Below, piece after piece: positions 9,309-18,834 of a DNA stretch of 64,000 nucleotides. This stretch comes from Phyllobacterium myrsinacearum (GTDB taxonomy: Bacteria > Pseudomonadota > Alphaproteobacteria > Rhizobiales > Rhizobiaceae). The DNA is taken from contig NZ_PVBT01000006.1 of NCBI RefSeq assembly GCF_002980555.1, positions 186,001 to 250,000 on the forward strand. The letters are read 5' to 3'. Below the pieces are notes generated by a model, which saw only the letters and a list, made by a program, of their open reading frames with translations, did not search any database and was not told the origin of the DNA. Position 1 is the stretch's first letter, and each line of letters opens with the position of its first letter. Position numbers and translations under genes: made by a program.

Positions 9309-10571
9309 TCACTGTTGATAACGCCGCAAAACCAGCGAAGCGTTGGTGCCGCCAAAACCGAAGGAATTGGAAAGCGCCACATCGACGGTGCGATGCCGCG
9401 GCTTGTGCGGAACCAGATCGATCTTTGTCTCGACCGATGGCGTGTCCAGATTGAGCGTGGCCGGAGCGACATTGTCGCGAATGGCCAGCGCACAGAAGAT
9501 GGCTTCGGTCGAACCGGCTGCACCGAGGAGATGGCCGATGGAGGACTTTGTCGACGACATCGACACCTTCGGCGCGGCATCGCCCAGAACGCGTTCAACC
9601 GCTGCCAGCTCAATCGTATCGGCCATCGTCGATGTGCCGTGCGAATTGATGTAGTCGACCTGATCCGGGGTAATGCCGGCGCGCTTGAGTGCCATTTCCA
9701 TGGAACGCTGCGCACCCTCGCCGCTCTCGGACGGAGCGGTGATGTGATAGGCATCGCCGGACAGACCGTAGCCGATGACTTCGGCATAGATCTTCGCCCC
9801 GCGGGCCAGCGCATGTTCGAGCTCTTCCAGCACGACAACACCGGCGCCCTCGCCCATGACGAAACCGTCGCGGTCGGCATCATAGGGACGCGAGGCCGCT
9901 GTCGGATCGTCGTTGCGGGCAGTGGACAAGGCCTTGCAGGCGGCAAAGCCGGCCAGCGAGATGCGGCTGACGGGCGATTCCGTTCCGCCGGCCACCATCA
10001 CATCCGCATCGCCGAAGGCGATCAGACGCGACGCGTCACCGATTGCATGCGCGCCGGTCGAGCAGGCGGTAACGACCGCATGATTGGGGCCGCGCAGCTT
10101 GTGCTTGATGGAAACCTGGCCGGAAGCGAGGTTGATCAGGCGGCCGGGAATGAAGAAGGGCGAAATGCGGCGCGGACCCTTGTCGCGCAACGTATAGCCG
10201 GCTTCAACGATGCCCTCGAGACCGCCGATACCCGAACCGATGAGAACGCCCGTGGCAATCTGGTCCTCGTCGCTTTCCGGCGCCCATTTGGCATCGGCAA
10301 GCGCCTGGTCAGCGGCAGCCATGGCATAGATGATGAAAGGATCAACCTTGCGCTGTTCCTTCGGTTCCATCCAATCGTCGGGATTGAATGTGCCGTCGGT
10401 TCCATCGCCGACCGGAATGCGGCAGGCAATCTTGCAAGGCAGATCTTCGACTTCGAACTCCGTCACCAGCCGGGCGCCACTCTTGCCAGCCAAAAGGCGG
10501 GACCAAGTCTGCTCGACACCGGATGCAAGAGGAGAAACCAGCCCAAGGCCGGTTATGACAACGCGCCTCAT
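9309..10571 (-). CDS. fabF: 3-oxoacyl-[acyl-carrier-protein] synthase II
   Basis: Condensing enzyme that elongates acyl-ACP with malonyl-ACP. The 420-residue protein has the active-site cysteine in VTACSTGAHA, the two histidines in INSHGTST and SSIGHLLGAAGS, and a normal N-terminus RRVVITGLG. It lies downstream of acpP with 114 bases between them. The pair acpP-fabF is standard, and mltG follows. Confidence 0.96.
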   Translation of the reverse strand: MRRVVITGLGLVSPLASGVEQTWSRLLAGKSGARLVTEFEVEDLPCKIACRIPVGDGTDGTFNPDDWMEPKEQRKVDPFIIYAMAAADQALADAKWAPESDEDQIATGVLIGSGIGGLEGIVEAGYTLRDKGPRRISPFFIPGRLINLASGQVSIKHKLRGPNHAVVTACSTGAHAIGDASRLIAFGDADVMVAGGTESPVSRISLAGFAACKALSTARNDDPTAASRPYDADRDGFVMGEGAGVVVLEELEHALARGAKIYAEVIGYGLSGDAYHITAPSESGEGAQRSMEMALKRAGITPDQVDYINSHGTSTMADTIELAAVERVLGDAAPKVSMSSTKSSIGHLLGAAGSTEAIFCALAIRDNVAPATLNLDTPSVETKIDLVPHKPRHRTVDVALSNSFGFGGTNASLVLRRYQQ

Positions 10572-10685
10572 GGCCGATCCTTCAATGTCATATTCAGCAT
10601 GATGTTTTCCGGCGGCCCTGCGCAGGTTCCGGCAGGGGCGCTGTGCCGCCTGTCAAAATCCCTGCGCTGCCGGGCCGAATGAAAA

Positions 10686-10922
10686 TCAGGCTTGTGCTTT
10701 ATCGATGAACTTGACGGCATCGCCGACTGTCAGAATGGTCTCGGCAGCATCATCGGGAATTTCAACGCCGAATTCTTCTTCGAAAGCCATCACGAGCTCG
10801 ACAGTATCCAGGCTGTCTGCGCCCAGATCGTCGATGAAGCTCGCACCATCGGTGACTTTCTCGGCATCAACGCCCAGATGCTCAATCACGATTTTCTTGA
10901 CGCGTTCTGCAGTATCACTCAT
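10686..10922 (-). CDS. acpP: Acyl carrier protein
   Basis: Small acidic carrier of acyl chains for fatty acid and lipid A synthesis. It has 78 residues, with the 4'-phosphopantetheine attachment serine in [10 protein letters not shown]. All the helix II residues that dock to FabF and FabG are typical. It is separated here from fabG-fabD by a beta-glucosidase gene, which is unusual. Confidence 0.97.
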   Translation of the reverse strand: MSDTAERVKKIVIEHLGVDAEKVTDGASFIDDLGADSLDTVELVMAFEEEFGVEIPDDAAETILTVGDAVKFIDKAQA

Positions 10923-11238
10923 GTGGAAACCTCAACCTGTTGTTTTTCTCCATGCCTTGGTTAGCGGCACGGATGACTCTAATCAAGCAATAAGATGGCA
11001 GGCCAGCCTTGTTTAACAGCTAAAACCCTCATCCCAGCCACTTCTTCCCTAAGGAATGGAAAAGGCATCAAATCGATTTGACACCCTGACTTGGTGCGCG
11101 ACTTATCACGCTTTATTCACGGCCTCAATCGCATAAATGTGTTTGCGACGTAAACGCCCGGCGCAAAAGTGCAGCCGGGCGCGATGTTATATCGACAGGA
11201 GGGGGCAACCACCAGATCAGACCGGTGGCTTTAGCCGT
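10923..11238. other. Intergenic region upstream of acpP
   Basis: 316 bases between the 5' end of acpP and the 3' end of the GH3 gene. It must carry the acpP promoter on the minus strand, but no box pair stands out. A TTGACA on the plus strand at 11078 has no matching -10. The only clear structure is the hairpin at 11155-11181. Confidence 0.4.
11155..11181 (-). terminator. Hairpin past the GH3 gene
   Basis: Stem CGCCCGGC / GCCGGGCG with an 11-base loop. It is placed correctly to end the minus-strand beta-glucosidase transcript, but the T run (GTTTACG) is poor. Confidence 0.4.
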
Positions 11239-13596
11239 TCAAAGCTCCAGTTTGATCTGGCGGGATGAAGCACCAACCAGAATTGTGGCGGGCGGCACCA
11301 GTTTCCACTTGGCATTGGCGACATCCCAGATGCTCTGCAGTTTCGGGGCGATCTTGACCGACACGGTTTTCTTCTCTCCGGGCTGCAGTTCGACTTTGTC
11401 CCAACCAACGAGCCGCTTGGGCGGTTCGCCTGAACTGGCGGGAAACTGAGCGTAGATTTGCGGGGTTTCCCTGCCAGCCAGAGTGCCGGTGTTTTCAAGC
11501 GTGAAAGTGGCCGTCTTGCTGCCATCGCCATCCGTGGTCACACGCAGATCCGAATAGTGGAACTCTGTGTAGGATAAACCGAAGCCGAACTCGAACAATG
11601 GCTCGACACCCTTTGAGTCATACCAGCGGTAGCCAACATTGAGGCGCTCCGCATAAACGGGATTTTTCTCCCATTCCTTGCCCGCCGTCGGCGTATCGGC
11701 GTCGGCTTTCGGAAAGGTAACCGGCAGTTTGCCCGATGGATTGACCTTGCCGAAGAGAACATTGGCAATGGCCGGACCGCCATTGTCACCGGGGTACCAG
11801 ACCTCCAGCACGGCTGACACGTCGTTGATCCACGGCATCAGAATGGGATTGCCACTTTCAACGACGACGATCGTGTTCCTGTTGACGGCGGCGATGCGCC
11901 GGACCAGCTCATCCTGATTGCCCTGCTTTCCCTCCGCGGTGCGCGCGTTGTTCAAGCCAAGCGTACCGAGATCGGCCATCTCTCCAGCGGGTTGGGCGAC
12001 AACGACAATTGCAACGTCGGCTTGCTGCGCCTGTTTCACCGCATCATCAATTTCCTGTTCCGTATAAGGCCGGAACGGTTCTGCCTCGTCACTGTTCCCG
12101 CCATATACGACCTCTGCGGAGGGTGCCGCATTCCGGATCGCTTCCAGCATGGGTACTTTGACCCGCTTCCATGGATTGGAGGTGAAACAGGGATTAAATT
12201 TTTGGGGAAAATCGATATTCCTGCACTTTCCGTCGTACAGAGGAAATGAACCGTAGGTTGTGTTGGTGACGCTGCCCGATCCGCTGCCGACCAGTATCGC
12301 CTTGTCGGCATGCGCCCCGGCCACTGCTATTTTCTTGAGCTTTGAAGCATCGAGCGGCAGCAGTTTGCGCGGGGTCTTCGCGTCCAGCGGGGCTTGCTGC
12401 GGCTGGTTTTTCAACAGGACGATGGATTGTTCCGCCGCCTTTTGCGCCATTGCTTCAGCCGCGGCAAAATTGATGTCCGGAACAAAACCCTCGGCTTGGT
12501 TGTTGGGCGGCGGATTGTCCATGACGCCAATGCTGATCATGGTTCGCAGCTTGCGGTGCACCATCTCGTTCAACCACTCGATCGTTATCTCCCCCGCCTC
12601 CAGGGCCGCTTTGACCTTGGCTGGCACAAAATATTCCGCCGCCCGGTAATGCTCGTCTTCATCCAGCCCGGCATTGATGGCTGCCGCCGTGGAGTGGGTG
12701 GCGCCCCAATCGGATTGCACCTGTCCCTTGAAACCCCACTCCCTCTTGAGAATATCAGTCAGAATATGCGGGTGTTCGCAGGCCCATATGCCCGGCGCAT
12801 AGCCATCCAGCGACAGCTGATTGTAGCTGCACATGACATTGCCGGGCTGGCTCTCCTGAACCGCGATTTCAAAGGGCAGCATGTAGATCTGACGAAGGGT
12901 CCTTTCGTCGATCACACTGCTTCCCTCCGTGCGGTGGGCTTCCTGTTCATTGCCCACCATATGCTTGATGGTCGCAATAACATGCTGGCTTTGCGTTCCC
13001 TCCGTTCGGCTTGCGAGCATTTTACCCGCGAGCACAGGATCTTCTCCCAGATATTCGAACATGCGCCCTACACGCGGGTCCCGCACCAAATTGGCGCCGC
13101 CACCGAGTCCCATGCCATATCCCTGCGCACGGGCCTGTTTCGCCACTTCCGCCGCAAAGAGGTAGGCAAGATCACGGTCCCAGCTCGCCGCTATGGCGAG
13201 CGTGGCCGGGAATGTCGTGCTTTTGAAGATTTTGCTTCTTGAGCCCGCCGAGGAATCGATCATGAGCAGTTCAGGTATCTTCAACCGCGGCAGTCCGGGG
13301 ATATGTCCCGCGGCGGAGCCAATCTCTGACATCTTGCGGTGATCGGTGTGGATGAACTGGATCTTTTCATCCAGGGACATCTGCGCCACCAGCGCCCATG
13401 CCCGCGCATCCGGGTCTTGCGGCAGCAGAACGTCGGCTTTCTTTGCCGGGTCAACGCTGCTTTCGGCGACTTCGGCGGGCGCGCTGGCCGAATAGGATCC
13501 CGTAGCGTCGGCTGCTGGTTTTTCGTCCTTGTTGCAGGCGGACGTGAAAATCGGAATGAGAGATAAAATAAGCGCGTTCCATATGGATTTTTTCAA
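11239..13596 (-). CDS. GH3 family beta-glucosidase-type lipoprotein
   Basis: Glycoside hydrolase family 3, about 785 residues. Start TTG at 13596 is chosen because GGAGGA lies seven bases upstream and it opens a signal sequence KKSIWNALILSLIPIFTSAC, whose cysteine fits a weak lipobox, so it is probably lipid-anchored. The (beta/alpha)8 domain includes the nucleophile motif QSDWGA, followed by the alpha/beta sandwich and a C-terminal fibronectin-III-like domain (FGFGLSYTEF). Substrate is unknown, probably beta-glucosides or xylosides. It stands alone between acpP and fabG with its own hairpin, interrupting a normally tight fatty-acid cluster, which suggests later insertion. Confidence 0.88.
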   Translation of the reverse strand: MKKSIWNALILSLIPIFTSACNKDEKPAADATGSYSASAPAEVAESSVDPAKKADVLLPQDPDARAWALVAQMSLDEKIQFIHTDHRKMSEIGSAAGHIPGLPRLKIPELLMIDSSAGSRSKIFKSTTFPATLAIAASWDRDLAYLFAAEVAKQARAQGYGMGLGGGANLVRDPRVGRMFEYLGEDPVLAGKMLASRTEGTQSQHVIATIKHMVGNEQEAHRTEGSSVIDERTLRQIYMLPFEIAVQESQPGNVMCSYNQLSLDGYAPGIWACEHPHILTDILKREWGFKGQVQSDWGATHSTAAAINAGLDEDEHYRAAEYFVPAKVKAALEAGEITIEWLNEMVHRKLRTMISIGVMDNPPPNNQAEGFVPDINFAAAEAMAQKAAEQSIVLLKNQPQQAPLDAKTPRKLLPLDASKLKKIAVAGAHADKAILVGSGSGSVTNTTYGSFPLYDGKCRNIDFPQKFNPCFTSNPWKRVKVPMLEAIRNAAPSAEVVYGGNSDEAEPFRPYTEQEIDDAVKQAQQADVAIVVVAQPAGEMADLGTLGLNNARTAEGKQGNQDELVRRIAAVNRNTIVVVESGNPILMPWINDVSAVLEVWYPGDNGGPAIANVLFGKVNPSGKLPVTFPKADADTPTAGKEWEKNPVYAERLNVGYRWYDSKGVEPLFEFGFGLSYTEFHYSDLRVTTDGDGSKTATFTLENTGTLAGRETPQIYAQFPASSGEPPKRLVGWDKVELQPGEKKTVSVKIAPKLQSIWDVANAKWKLVPPATILVGASSRQIKLEL

Positions 13597-13709
13597 AACA
13601 GTTTCCTCCTCGAAATATTCTTGGTTTAATTGTTTTGATGGTCGAAATAATTCAGGCAAAAATCAATTCTACAAAGGTCTAGAGTCGGGCCTATTCGTAC
13701 CTTTAAAAC

Positions 13710-13739
13710 AAAACCCCGGACGTTTCCGCCCGGGGTTTT
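13710..13739 (-). terminator. Rho-independent terminator after fabG
   Basis: Stem AAAACCCCGG / CCGGGGTTTT (10 bp) around a 10-base loop, followed on the minus strand by GTTTT. It lies 26 bases beyond the fabG stop, so the fabD-fabG transcript should end here and acpP be transcribed separately. Confidence 0.8.
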
Positions 13740-13764
13740 CAAATACAGACAGGTCTGACCTGGC

Positions 13765-14502
13765 TCAGATCATCGCCATGCCGCCATTGACGTGGATCGT
13801 CTGGCCGGTGACATAGGACGCCTCATTGCTGGCGAGATAAACCACGGAGGATGCCACCTCTTCGCCCGTACCCATGCGGCGCATGGGAATGGCGGACATG
13901 ATGCCTTCCTTCTGCTTGTCGTTCAGCTTGTCGGTCATCGCCGATTCGATGAAACCGGGCGCAACGCAATTCACCGTGACATTGCGGCTGGCAATCTCAG
14001 CCGCCAGCGCCTTGGAGAAGCCGATGAGCCCGGCCTTGGACGCGACATAATTGGTCTGGCCGGGATTGCCGGTCACGCCGACGACCGAGGTGATGTTGAT
14101 GATGCGGCCATAGCGGCGGCGCATCATCGGATGGGTCAGTTCGCGGGTCAGGCGGAACACGGCGGTCAGGTTGACCTCCAGCACATTGTCCCAATCGGCA
14201 TCGCTCATGCGCACGAACAGGCCGTCCTTGGTGATGCCGGCATTGTTGACGAGGATTTCGACGCCTTCGAGATCGGCTTCCGCCTTTTCGCCCAGCGCCT
14301 TCACTTCATCGCGGTTCGACAGGTTGGCCGGGAAAATCTTGACCCGGTCGCCCAGTTCGCTTGCCAGCGCTTCGAGTTTTTCCACACGCGTGCCGTGCAG
14401 GCCGACAATGGCGCCCTGCGCATGCAGCGCGCGGGCAATGGATTCGCCAATACCGCCGCTGGCGCCGGTTATGAGAGCCTTGCGGCCTGTCAGGTCAAAC
14501 AT
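13765..14502 (-). CDS. fabG: 3-oxoacyl-[acyl-carrier-protein] reductase
   Basis: NADPH-dependent reductase of the fatty acid elongation cycle. The 245-residue SDR has TGASGGIG, NNAGITKD, the catalytic serine in ITSVVG, YVASKAG and a C-terminal TGQTIHVNGGMAMI, all typical of FabG. It lies 17 bases downstream of fabD in the same direction, so fabD-fabG form an operon. Confidence 0.96.
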   Translation of the reverse strand: MFDLTGRKALITGASGGIGESIARALHAQGAIVGLHGTRVEKLEALASELGDRVKIFPANLSNRDEVKALGEKAEADLEGVEILVNNAGITKDGLFVRMSDADWDNVLEVNLTAVFRLTRELTHPMMRRRYGRIINITSVVGVTGNPGQTNYVASKAGLIGFSKALAAEIASRNVTVNCVAPGFIESAMTDKLNDKQKEGIMSAIPMRRMGTGEEVASSVVYLASNEASYVTGQTIHVNGGMAMI

Positions 14503-14519
14503 TGCTCAATCCCTTCCGT

Positions 14520-15464
14520 TCAAACGTTCAGCGCGGCAACGGCCGCGTCAATATCATCCGGCGTGCCGACGGCGACACCGGATATGTCCTTGTTGATGCG
14601 GCGTGCCAGGCCGGTCAAAACCTTGCCCGCGCCAATCTCATACAGTGTCGTTACGCCATTGGCGCCGAACCATTCGACCGTTTCGCGCCAGCGGACCTGG
14701 CCCGTCACCTGCTCGACCAGCAAGGCGGCGATTTCATCGGCCGAGGTTACCGGCGCAGCGCGCACATTGGCGATCAGCGGCACCACCGGATCGTGCTTGG
14801 CGACGTTGGCCAGCGCCTCGCGCATGGCATCGGCGGCCGGCGCCATCAGCGCGGAATGGAAGGGGGCGGAAACCGGCAGCATGATGGCGCGCTTGGCGCC
14901 CCGTTCTGTCGCAAGGGCAGCGGCTGCCTCGACCGGCGCCTTCGAGCCCGAGATGACGATCTGGCCGCCGCCATTGTCATTGGCGATCTGCACCGGGCCT
15001 TCGAGCGCCGCATCGGCGCAGACAGCGGCGACAACCTCGTGCTCGAGCCCGATAATGGCGGCCATGGCGCCAGCCCCGGCGGGAACCGCCTGCTGCATGG
15101 CATTGCCGCGGATGCGCAGGAGACGCGCCGTATCGGCAAGCGAGAATGTTCCAGCAGCGCACAGCGCCGAATATTCGCCGAGCGAATGACCGGCGACATA
15201 GGCCACCTTGTCCCTGATCGACACGCCGCGCGCTTCCAGCACGCGGATGACGGCGATGGACACCGCCATCAGCGCCGGCTGCGCATTGGCGGTCAGCGTC
15301 AGGGTGTCTTCCGGGCCTTCCCAGATGATGGAGGACAGCTTCTCGCCGAGCGCATCGTCGACCTCGTCGAACACGGCCCTGGCTTCGGCAAAATTATCGG
15401 CCAATGCCTTGCCCATGCCGACGGCCTGACTGCCCTGACCGGGGAAAGTGAATGCTATGGACAT
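14520..15464 (-). CDS. fabD: Malonyl-CoA:ACP transacylase
   Basis: Loads malonyl groups onto ACP. The chosen ATG gives the canonical MSIAFTFPGQGSQ N-terminus and 314 residues. The active-site serine is in GHSLGEYSA, and the catalytic histidine in SAPFHSALM. It is first gene of the fabD-fabG operon. Confidence 0.96.
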   Translation of the reverse strand: MSIAFTFPGQGSQAVGMGKALADNFAEARAVFDEVDDALGEKLSSIIWEGPEDTLTLTANAQPALMAVSIAVIRVLEARGVSIRDKVAYVAGHSLGEYSALCAAGTFSLADTARLLRIRGNAMQQAVPAGAGAMAAIIGLEHEVVAAVCADAALEGPVQIANDNGGGQIVISGSKAPVEAAAALATERGAKRAIMLPVSAPFHSALMAPAADAMREALANVAKHDPVVPLIANVRAAPVTSADEIAALLVEQVTGQVRWRETVEWFGANGVTTLYEIGAGKVLTGLARRINKDISGVAVGTPDDIDAAVAALNV

Positions 15465-15646
15465 GGGGCGTGCCTCCGGATTTCTCTTTATCGTCGTCAA
15501 TCTGCCGCGCGATGTGCCTATCGGCAAGCCCGAAGTCAAGCTTTCATGCGCCGCGCTGGCCGCACATGCACATTATAATAGGCGGAATAACGGGTTTTCG
15601 GCGCCACGCCCGCAAATGCGTCTGGCCATTGAACGAGGAGAATGAC

Positions 15647-15857
15647 GGGCGGTCCTTGGAACGCGGGTCTTGGGGTATGCTGTATGCGATGCTTGCGATC
15701 CAAGGACCACCCGCCCCGGCGTTTTCAGGTTTTTGCCGGTGTACCACCACCGGGCCAAACCTCCCCGGCCGCACGAGGTTTTCCTCCCTGCATGGCCGAA
15801 GCGCCGATCCTTTCCCGACTTTCGAAAGTTTCCGGAAGCATTCCCGCCGGAAAGGAC
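15647..15857. ncRNA. Candidate structured RNA (hairpin-rich, unidentified)
   Basis: Consecutive inverted repeats in about 210 bases: GGTCCTTGGA (15651) with TCCAAGGACC (15699), extended by GGGC/GCCC; CCGGTG/CACCGG (15736-15753); AAACCTC/GAGGTTT (15757-15781); ACTTTCGAAAGT (15818-15829); and TTTCCGG/CCGGAAA (15829-15853). CCTTTCC (15809) can pair alternatively with GGAAAGG (15849). The strand is not determined and no T-rich end is visible. It does not match conserved pieces of SRP RNA, RNase P RNA, tmRNA or 6S RNA that I can recall. GC-rich DNA forms hairpins easily, so this is a suggestion only. Confidence 0.3.
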
Positions 15858-15996
15858 AGGAATGAGAATAAGCGAGGATGGGAGAACGTGGATAAGTTGG
15901 CGTGATTTTTATTTGGGCTGGCAAAACTGTGGTGCGTTACAAATCCCCATAAACCGCCCGGCCTTTCGCGTTGCAATATAAAACGTCCATGGCGGG

Positions 15997-16025
15997 TTGC
16001 GTCTTTTGCCATTTGCCCGTATAAG
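15997..16025 (+). promoter_or_regulatory. Sigma-70 promoter of the rpsF operon
   Basis: TTGCGT (15997-16002), a 17-base spacer and TATAAG (16020-16025), oriented towards rpsF. Transcription would begin near 16032 and give a leader of about 195 nt, long enough for the autoregulation by S6/S18 that is known in other bacteria. Confidence 0.6.
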
Positions 16026-16227
16026 CCGCCCGTTCATTGCTCGGCGTCAGCTGGGGGCTGAACGGAGGGCCGGATTTCGATCCGTGGAAGCGTAAAAGCT
16101 TCAGCCTCCCGTGTCTCCGCTCTCGATCGTCTCCATCAGCGTCCTTTCTTCGCCGGTCACCCGGCAGAGAGATTCGCAGAGGTTTACCGTTGATTCCGGG
16201 CAATATTAACGAAGAAAGGCAAAGACA

Positions 16228-16653
16228 ATGGCTCTTTATGAACATGTGTTCCTTGCTCGACAGGACATTTCGCAGCAGCAGGTCGATGCGCTTGTAGAAC
16301 AGTACAAGGGTATCATCGAGGCCAATGGCGGCAAAGTCGGGCGTATTGAAAGCTGGGGCCTGCGCGCCCTGACATACCGCATCAACAAGAACCGCAAGGC
16401 GTATTACTCGCTTCTCAACATCGATGCTCCGGCAGCCGCCGTTGCCGAAGTCGAGCGCCAGCAGCGCATCAATGAAGACGTTCTGCGCTTCATGACCATC
16501 CGCGTTGAAGAGCACGAAGAAGGCCAGTCGGCCATGCTTGCACGCCGTGACGATCGCCGCGAACGCGACGACAAGTTCGGTGGCCGTGATGACGATCGTC
16601 CGCGCCGTCCACGCCGCCCGCGTGACAACGAAGCCGGTGAAGGAGCAGAATAA
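16228..16653 (+). CDS. rpsF: Small ribosomal subunit protein bS6
   Basis: Component of the 30S platform that binds with bS18. The N-terminus [15 protein letters not shown] and the core [13 protein letters not shown] are typical. The 141-residue form carries a charged Arg/Asp-rich C-terminal tail as in other alphaproteobacteria. Its TAA overlaps the rpsR ATG by one base, so the two partners are made in equal amounts. Confidence 0.97.
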   Translation: MALYEHVFLARQDISQQQVDALVEQYKGIIEANGGKVGRIESWGLRALTYRINKNRKAYYSLLNIDAPAAAVAEVERQQRINEDVLRFMTIRVEEHEEGQSAMLARRDDRRERDDKFGGRDDDRPRRPRRPRDNEAGEGAE

Positions 16654-16901
16654 TGGTTGATATCAATCAGATCCCGACCCGCCGTCCGTTCCATCGCCGC
16701 CGCAAGACCTGCCCGTTCTCGGGTGCCAATGCGCCGAAGATCGACTACAAGGACATCAAGCTCCTGTCGCGCTACATTTCCGAGCGTGGCAAGATCGTTC
16801 CTTCCCGTATCACGGCTGTCAGCCAGAAGAAGCAGCGCGAACTCGCCCAGGCGATCAAGCGCGCCCGTTTCCTCGGCCTGCTGCCATACGTTGTGAAGTA
16901 A
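16653..16901 (+). CDS. rpsR: Small ribosomal subunit protein bS18
   Basis: 82-residue basic protein with the S18 pattern [16 protein letters not shown] and [20 protein letters not shown]. It binds bS6 in the 30S subunit. It follows rpsF with a one-base overlap and is followed by a DUF2232 membrane protein and rplI. Confidence 0.97.
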   Translation: MVDINQIPTRRPFHRRRKTCPFSGANAPKIDYKDIKLLSRYISERGKIVPSRITAVSQKKQRELAQAIKRARFLGLLPYVVK

Positions 16902-17060
16902 GACACTCGGAGGCGGCTGGATTTCGTCCCGCCGCCTTCAGCCCTCCGGGGCAATAAAGCCTTCCGCGATGGGCGCGGTCAGGCACACCAGAAAACCCAA
17001 GTTGAGGGATTGGTTGAAAAACCACCTCTAACTGCTTCAACAGGCAGGACAGCGAGCGAT

Positions 17061-18035
17061 ATGAAACTGACTGGAACAGATATCGGTATTGGCGTGCTGG
17101 CGGGCCTTGCGGCTGCGCTGCTGACGACCGGTGTCATCGTCAATTCCAGCCTTGCCATGATCTTGCTGCTGTTTTCGCCGCTGCCGATCTTTGTCGCGGC
17201 GCTGGGCTGGGGCACGGCCTGCGGCTTCATTGCCGCGCTCACCGTGGCGGTTGCCGTATCCGTCATCGCCGCCCCGACGGTCGCCGTCGTCGTCGTGCTC
17301 ATCACCGCCCTGCCCGCCGCCGTCGGCGCCTATTTCACCGGCCTTGCCCGTCCCGCCGCCGAGATCGGCGGACCCAAGGACGTCTATGTCTGGTATCCCC
17401 TCGCCGATACGATGCTGCGGCTGGCGCTTGTTGTTGCCGCCGGCTTCATCGTCATCGGCGTCATGATCGGTTTCAGCGCGGATTTTGCCCGCCAGCTGGC
17501 GCAGTCGCTGACCCAGCAGCTGGCCGTGAGCAATCCGGAACTGGCGGCCAATGCCGAGCTGACGCAGAGCATGGCGCAGTTCGTCGTGCGTGTTCTGCCG
17601 GCCCTGCAGCCCGCCGCGTGGCTGAGCATCATCATTGCCAATCTCTATATCGCCCTGCGCCTGACGGCTGCTTCGGGCAAGCTGCGCCGCCCGCGGGATG
17701 ACTGGCCGCGTGCCCTGCGCATGCCGCGCCCGGCGCTTGTCATCTTTGCCGTCGCCTGCGCGGCTGCGTTCCTGCCGGGCGGTCCCGGCTATGCGGCAAC
17801 AGCGGTTGCCGGTGCCCTCGGCGCCGGGTTCATCCTGGCCGGCTTCGGCATGCTGCATGCCCGCACGCGCGGCGCCACCTGGCGGCCATTTGCGCTGTGG
17901 TTCGCCTATCTCGCCGTGTTTCTCTTTGTTTTTGCGCTTCTCGTCTTCCTTCTCGCCGGTCTGTTTGACACATCGCGCAACGCGCCGGTTTCGAAGGCTG
18001 TGAATACCGATACCCCACCCAATAACGACAATTGA
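17061..18035 (+). CDS. DUF2232 family multi-pass membrane protein
   Basis: 324 residues, overwhelmingly hydrophobic with about seven to eight transmembrane helices; function unknown. In alphaproteobacteria a member of this family sits between rpsR and rplI, as here, so the identification rests on both sequence character and context. The ATG at 17061 is preferred over an in-frame TTG at 17010. The C-terminal end is short and hydrophilic. Confidence 0.75.
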   Translation: MKLTGTDIGIGVLAGLAAALLTTGVIVNSSLAMILLLFSPLPIFVAALGWGTACGFIAALTVAVAVSVIAAPTVAVVVVLITALPAAVGAYFTGLARPAAEIGGPKDVYVWYPLADTMLRLALVVAAGFIVIGVMIGFSADFARQLAQSLTQQLAVSNPELAANAELTQSMAQFVVRVLPALQPAAWLSIIIANLYIALRLTAASGKLRRPRDDWPRALRMPRPALVIFAVACAAAFLPGGPGYAATAVAGALGAGFILAGFGMLHARTRGATWRPFALWFAYLAVFLFVFALLVFLLAGLFDTSRNAPVSKAVNTDTPPNNDN

Positions 18036-18059
18036 ATTGAACTTGAAAGGAAAACTCAC

Positions 18060-18629
18060 ATGGAAGTCATTCTTCTCGAACGCATCAGCCGCCTCGGCCA
18101 GATGGGTGAAACAGTCAAGGTAAAGGACGGCTTTGCCCGTAACTTCCTTCTGCCGCAGGGCAAGGCGCTTCGTGCCAACGAAGCCAACAAGAAGAAGTTC
18201 GAAGGCCAGCGCGCCCAGCTCGAAGCCCGCAACCTCGAGCGCAAGACCGAAGCCCAGGCAATCGCCGACAAGCTCGACGGCAAGACATTCGTCGCCGTTC
18301 GCTCCGCCGGTGAAACCGGTCAGCTCTACGGTTCGGTTTCGACCCGCGACATCGCCGACCTGATCACCGCCGAAGGTTTCTCGATCAACCGCAACCAGGT
18401 TGAACTGAACACGCCAATCAAGACGATCGGCCTGCACAAGATCGTTCTGGTTCTGCATCCGGAAGTTGAAGCAACGGTTACGATCAACATTGCCCGTACG
18501 GCCGATGAAGCCGAGCGCCAGGTCAAGGGTGAAGACCTCACCTCCGCCGAAGCGATCTATGGCATTGAAGAAGCACCGCTTTCCGACGAATTCTTCGACG
18601 AAGACGAAGAAGGCGAAGAAAACGCCTGA
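18060..18629 (+). CDS. rplI: Large ribosomal subunit protein bL9
   Basis: Binds 23S rRNA near the L1 stalk. The N-terminal domain [16 protein letters not shown] and [14 protein letters not shown] is canonical, followed by the long connecting helix and the C-terminal domain. It has 189 residues, longer than in E. coli because of an acidic tail ending [10 protein letters not shown]. It is the last gene of the operon, and a strong terminator follows. Confidence 0.97.
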   Translation: MEVILLERISRLGQMGETVKVKDGFARNFLLPQGKALRANEANKKKFEGQRAQLEARNLERKTEAQAIADKLDGKTFVAVRSAGETGQLYGSVSTRDIADLITAEGFSINRNQVELNTPIKTIGLHKIVLVLHPEVEATVTINIARTADEAERQVKGEDLTSAEAIYGIEEAPLSDEFFDEDEEGEENA

Positions 18630-18677
18630 TTTCAAAGCAAAAACCGCTCGCAGGAGTGGCGTTTGCTTTACCATAAA

Positions 18678-18707
18678 ACACCCGGCAGAGATGCCGGGTG
18701 TTTTTTT
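18678..18707 (+). terminator. Rho-independent terminator of the rpsF-rplI operon
   Basis: Stem ACACCCGGCA / TGCCGGGTGT (10 bp) with a 4-base loop, followed by a run of T. It starts 49 bases after the rplI stop. Confidence 0.93.
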
Positions 18708-18834
18708 GCTTTGCAGAATCAAAAAAAGAGGTAAATTTATTTAGGGTCCTGACCCTGTCCTACCCACGCCCGACCTTGGCTCGATCCCGAGCCTCATAAT
18801 GGCCGAGCTCTATCGTCAATGATGGAGATTGTTC

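Larger units (their letters stand above)
15465..16227. other. 763-base non-coding region between fabD and rpsF
   Basis: No credible protein gene was found on either strand. It holds the fabD promoter side, a run of hairpins (15647-15857), a good sigma-70 promoter at 15997 and a leader of about 195 bases before rpsF. The leader has small hairpins of its own, for example CGGAT-TTCG-ATCCG near 16073 and GAAGC/GCTTC near 16087. Confidence 0.6.

Noticed and set aside
11078-11107. TTGACA on the plus strand between acpP and the GH3 gene
   Set aside because: No -10 box 16-18 bases away, and no plus-strand gene follows.
15647-15857. SRP RNA, RNase P RNA, tmRNA or 6S RNA
   Set aside because: None of the conserved pieces I know of these RNAs (for example GGAAGC of SRP loops or GAGGAAAGTCCGGGC of RNase P) is present.
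17037-18722. 561-codon minus-strand frame across DUF2232 and rplI
   Set aside because: Covers rplI, which is certain on the other strand, and passes through its terminator.
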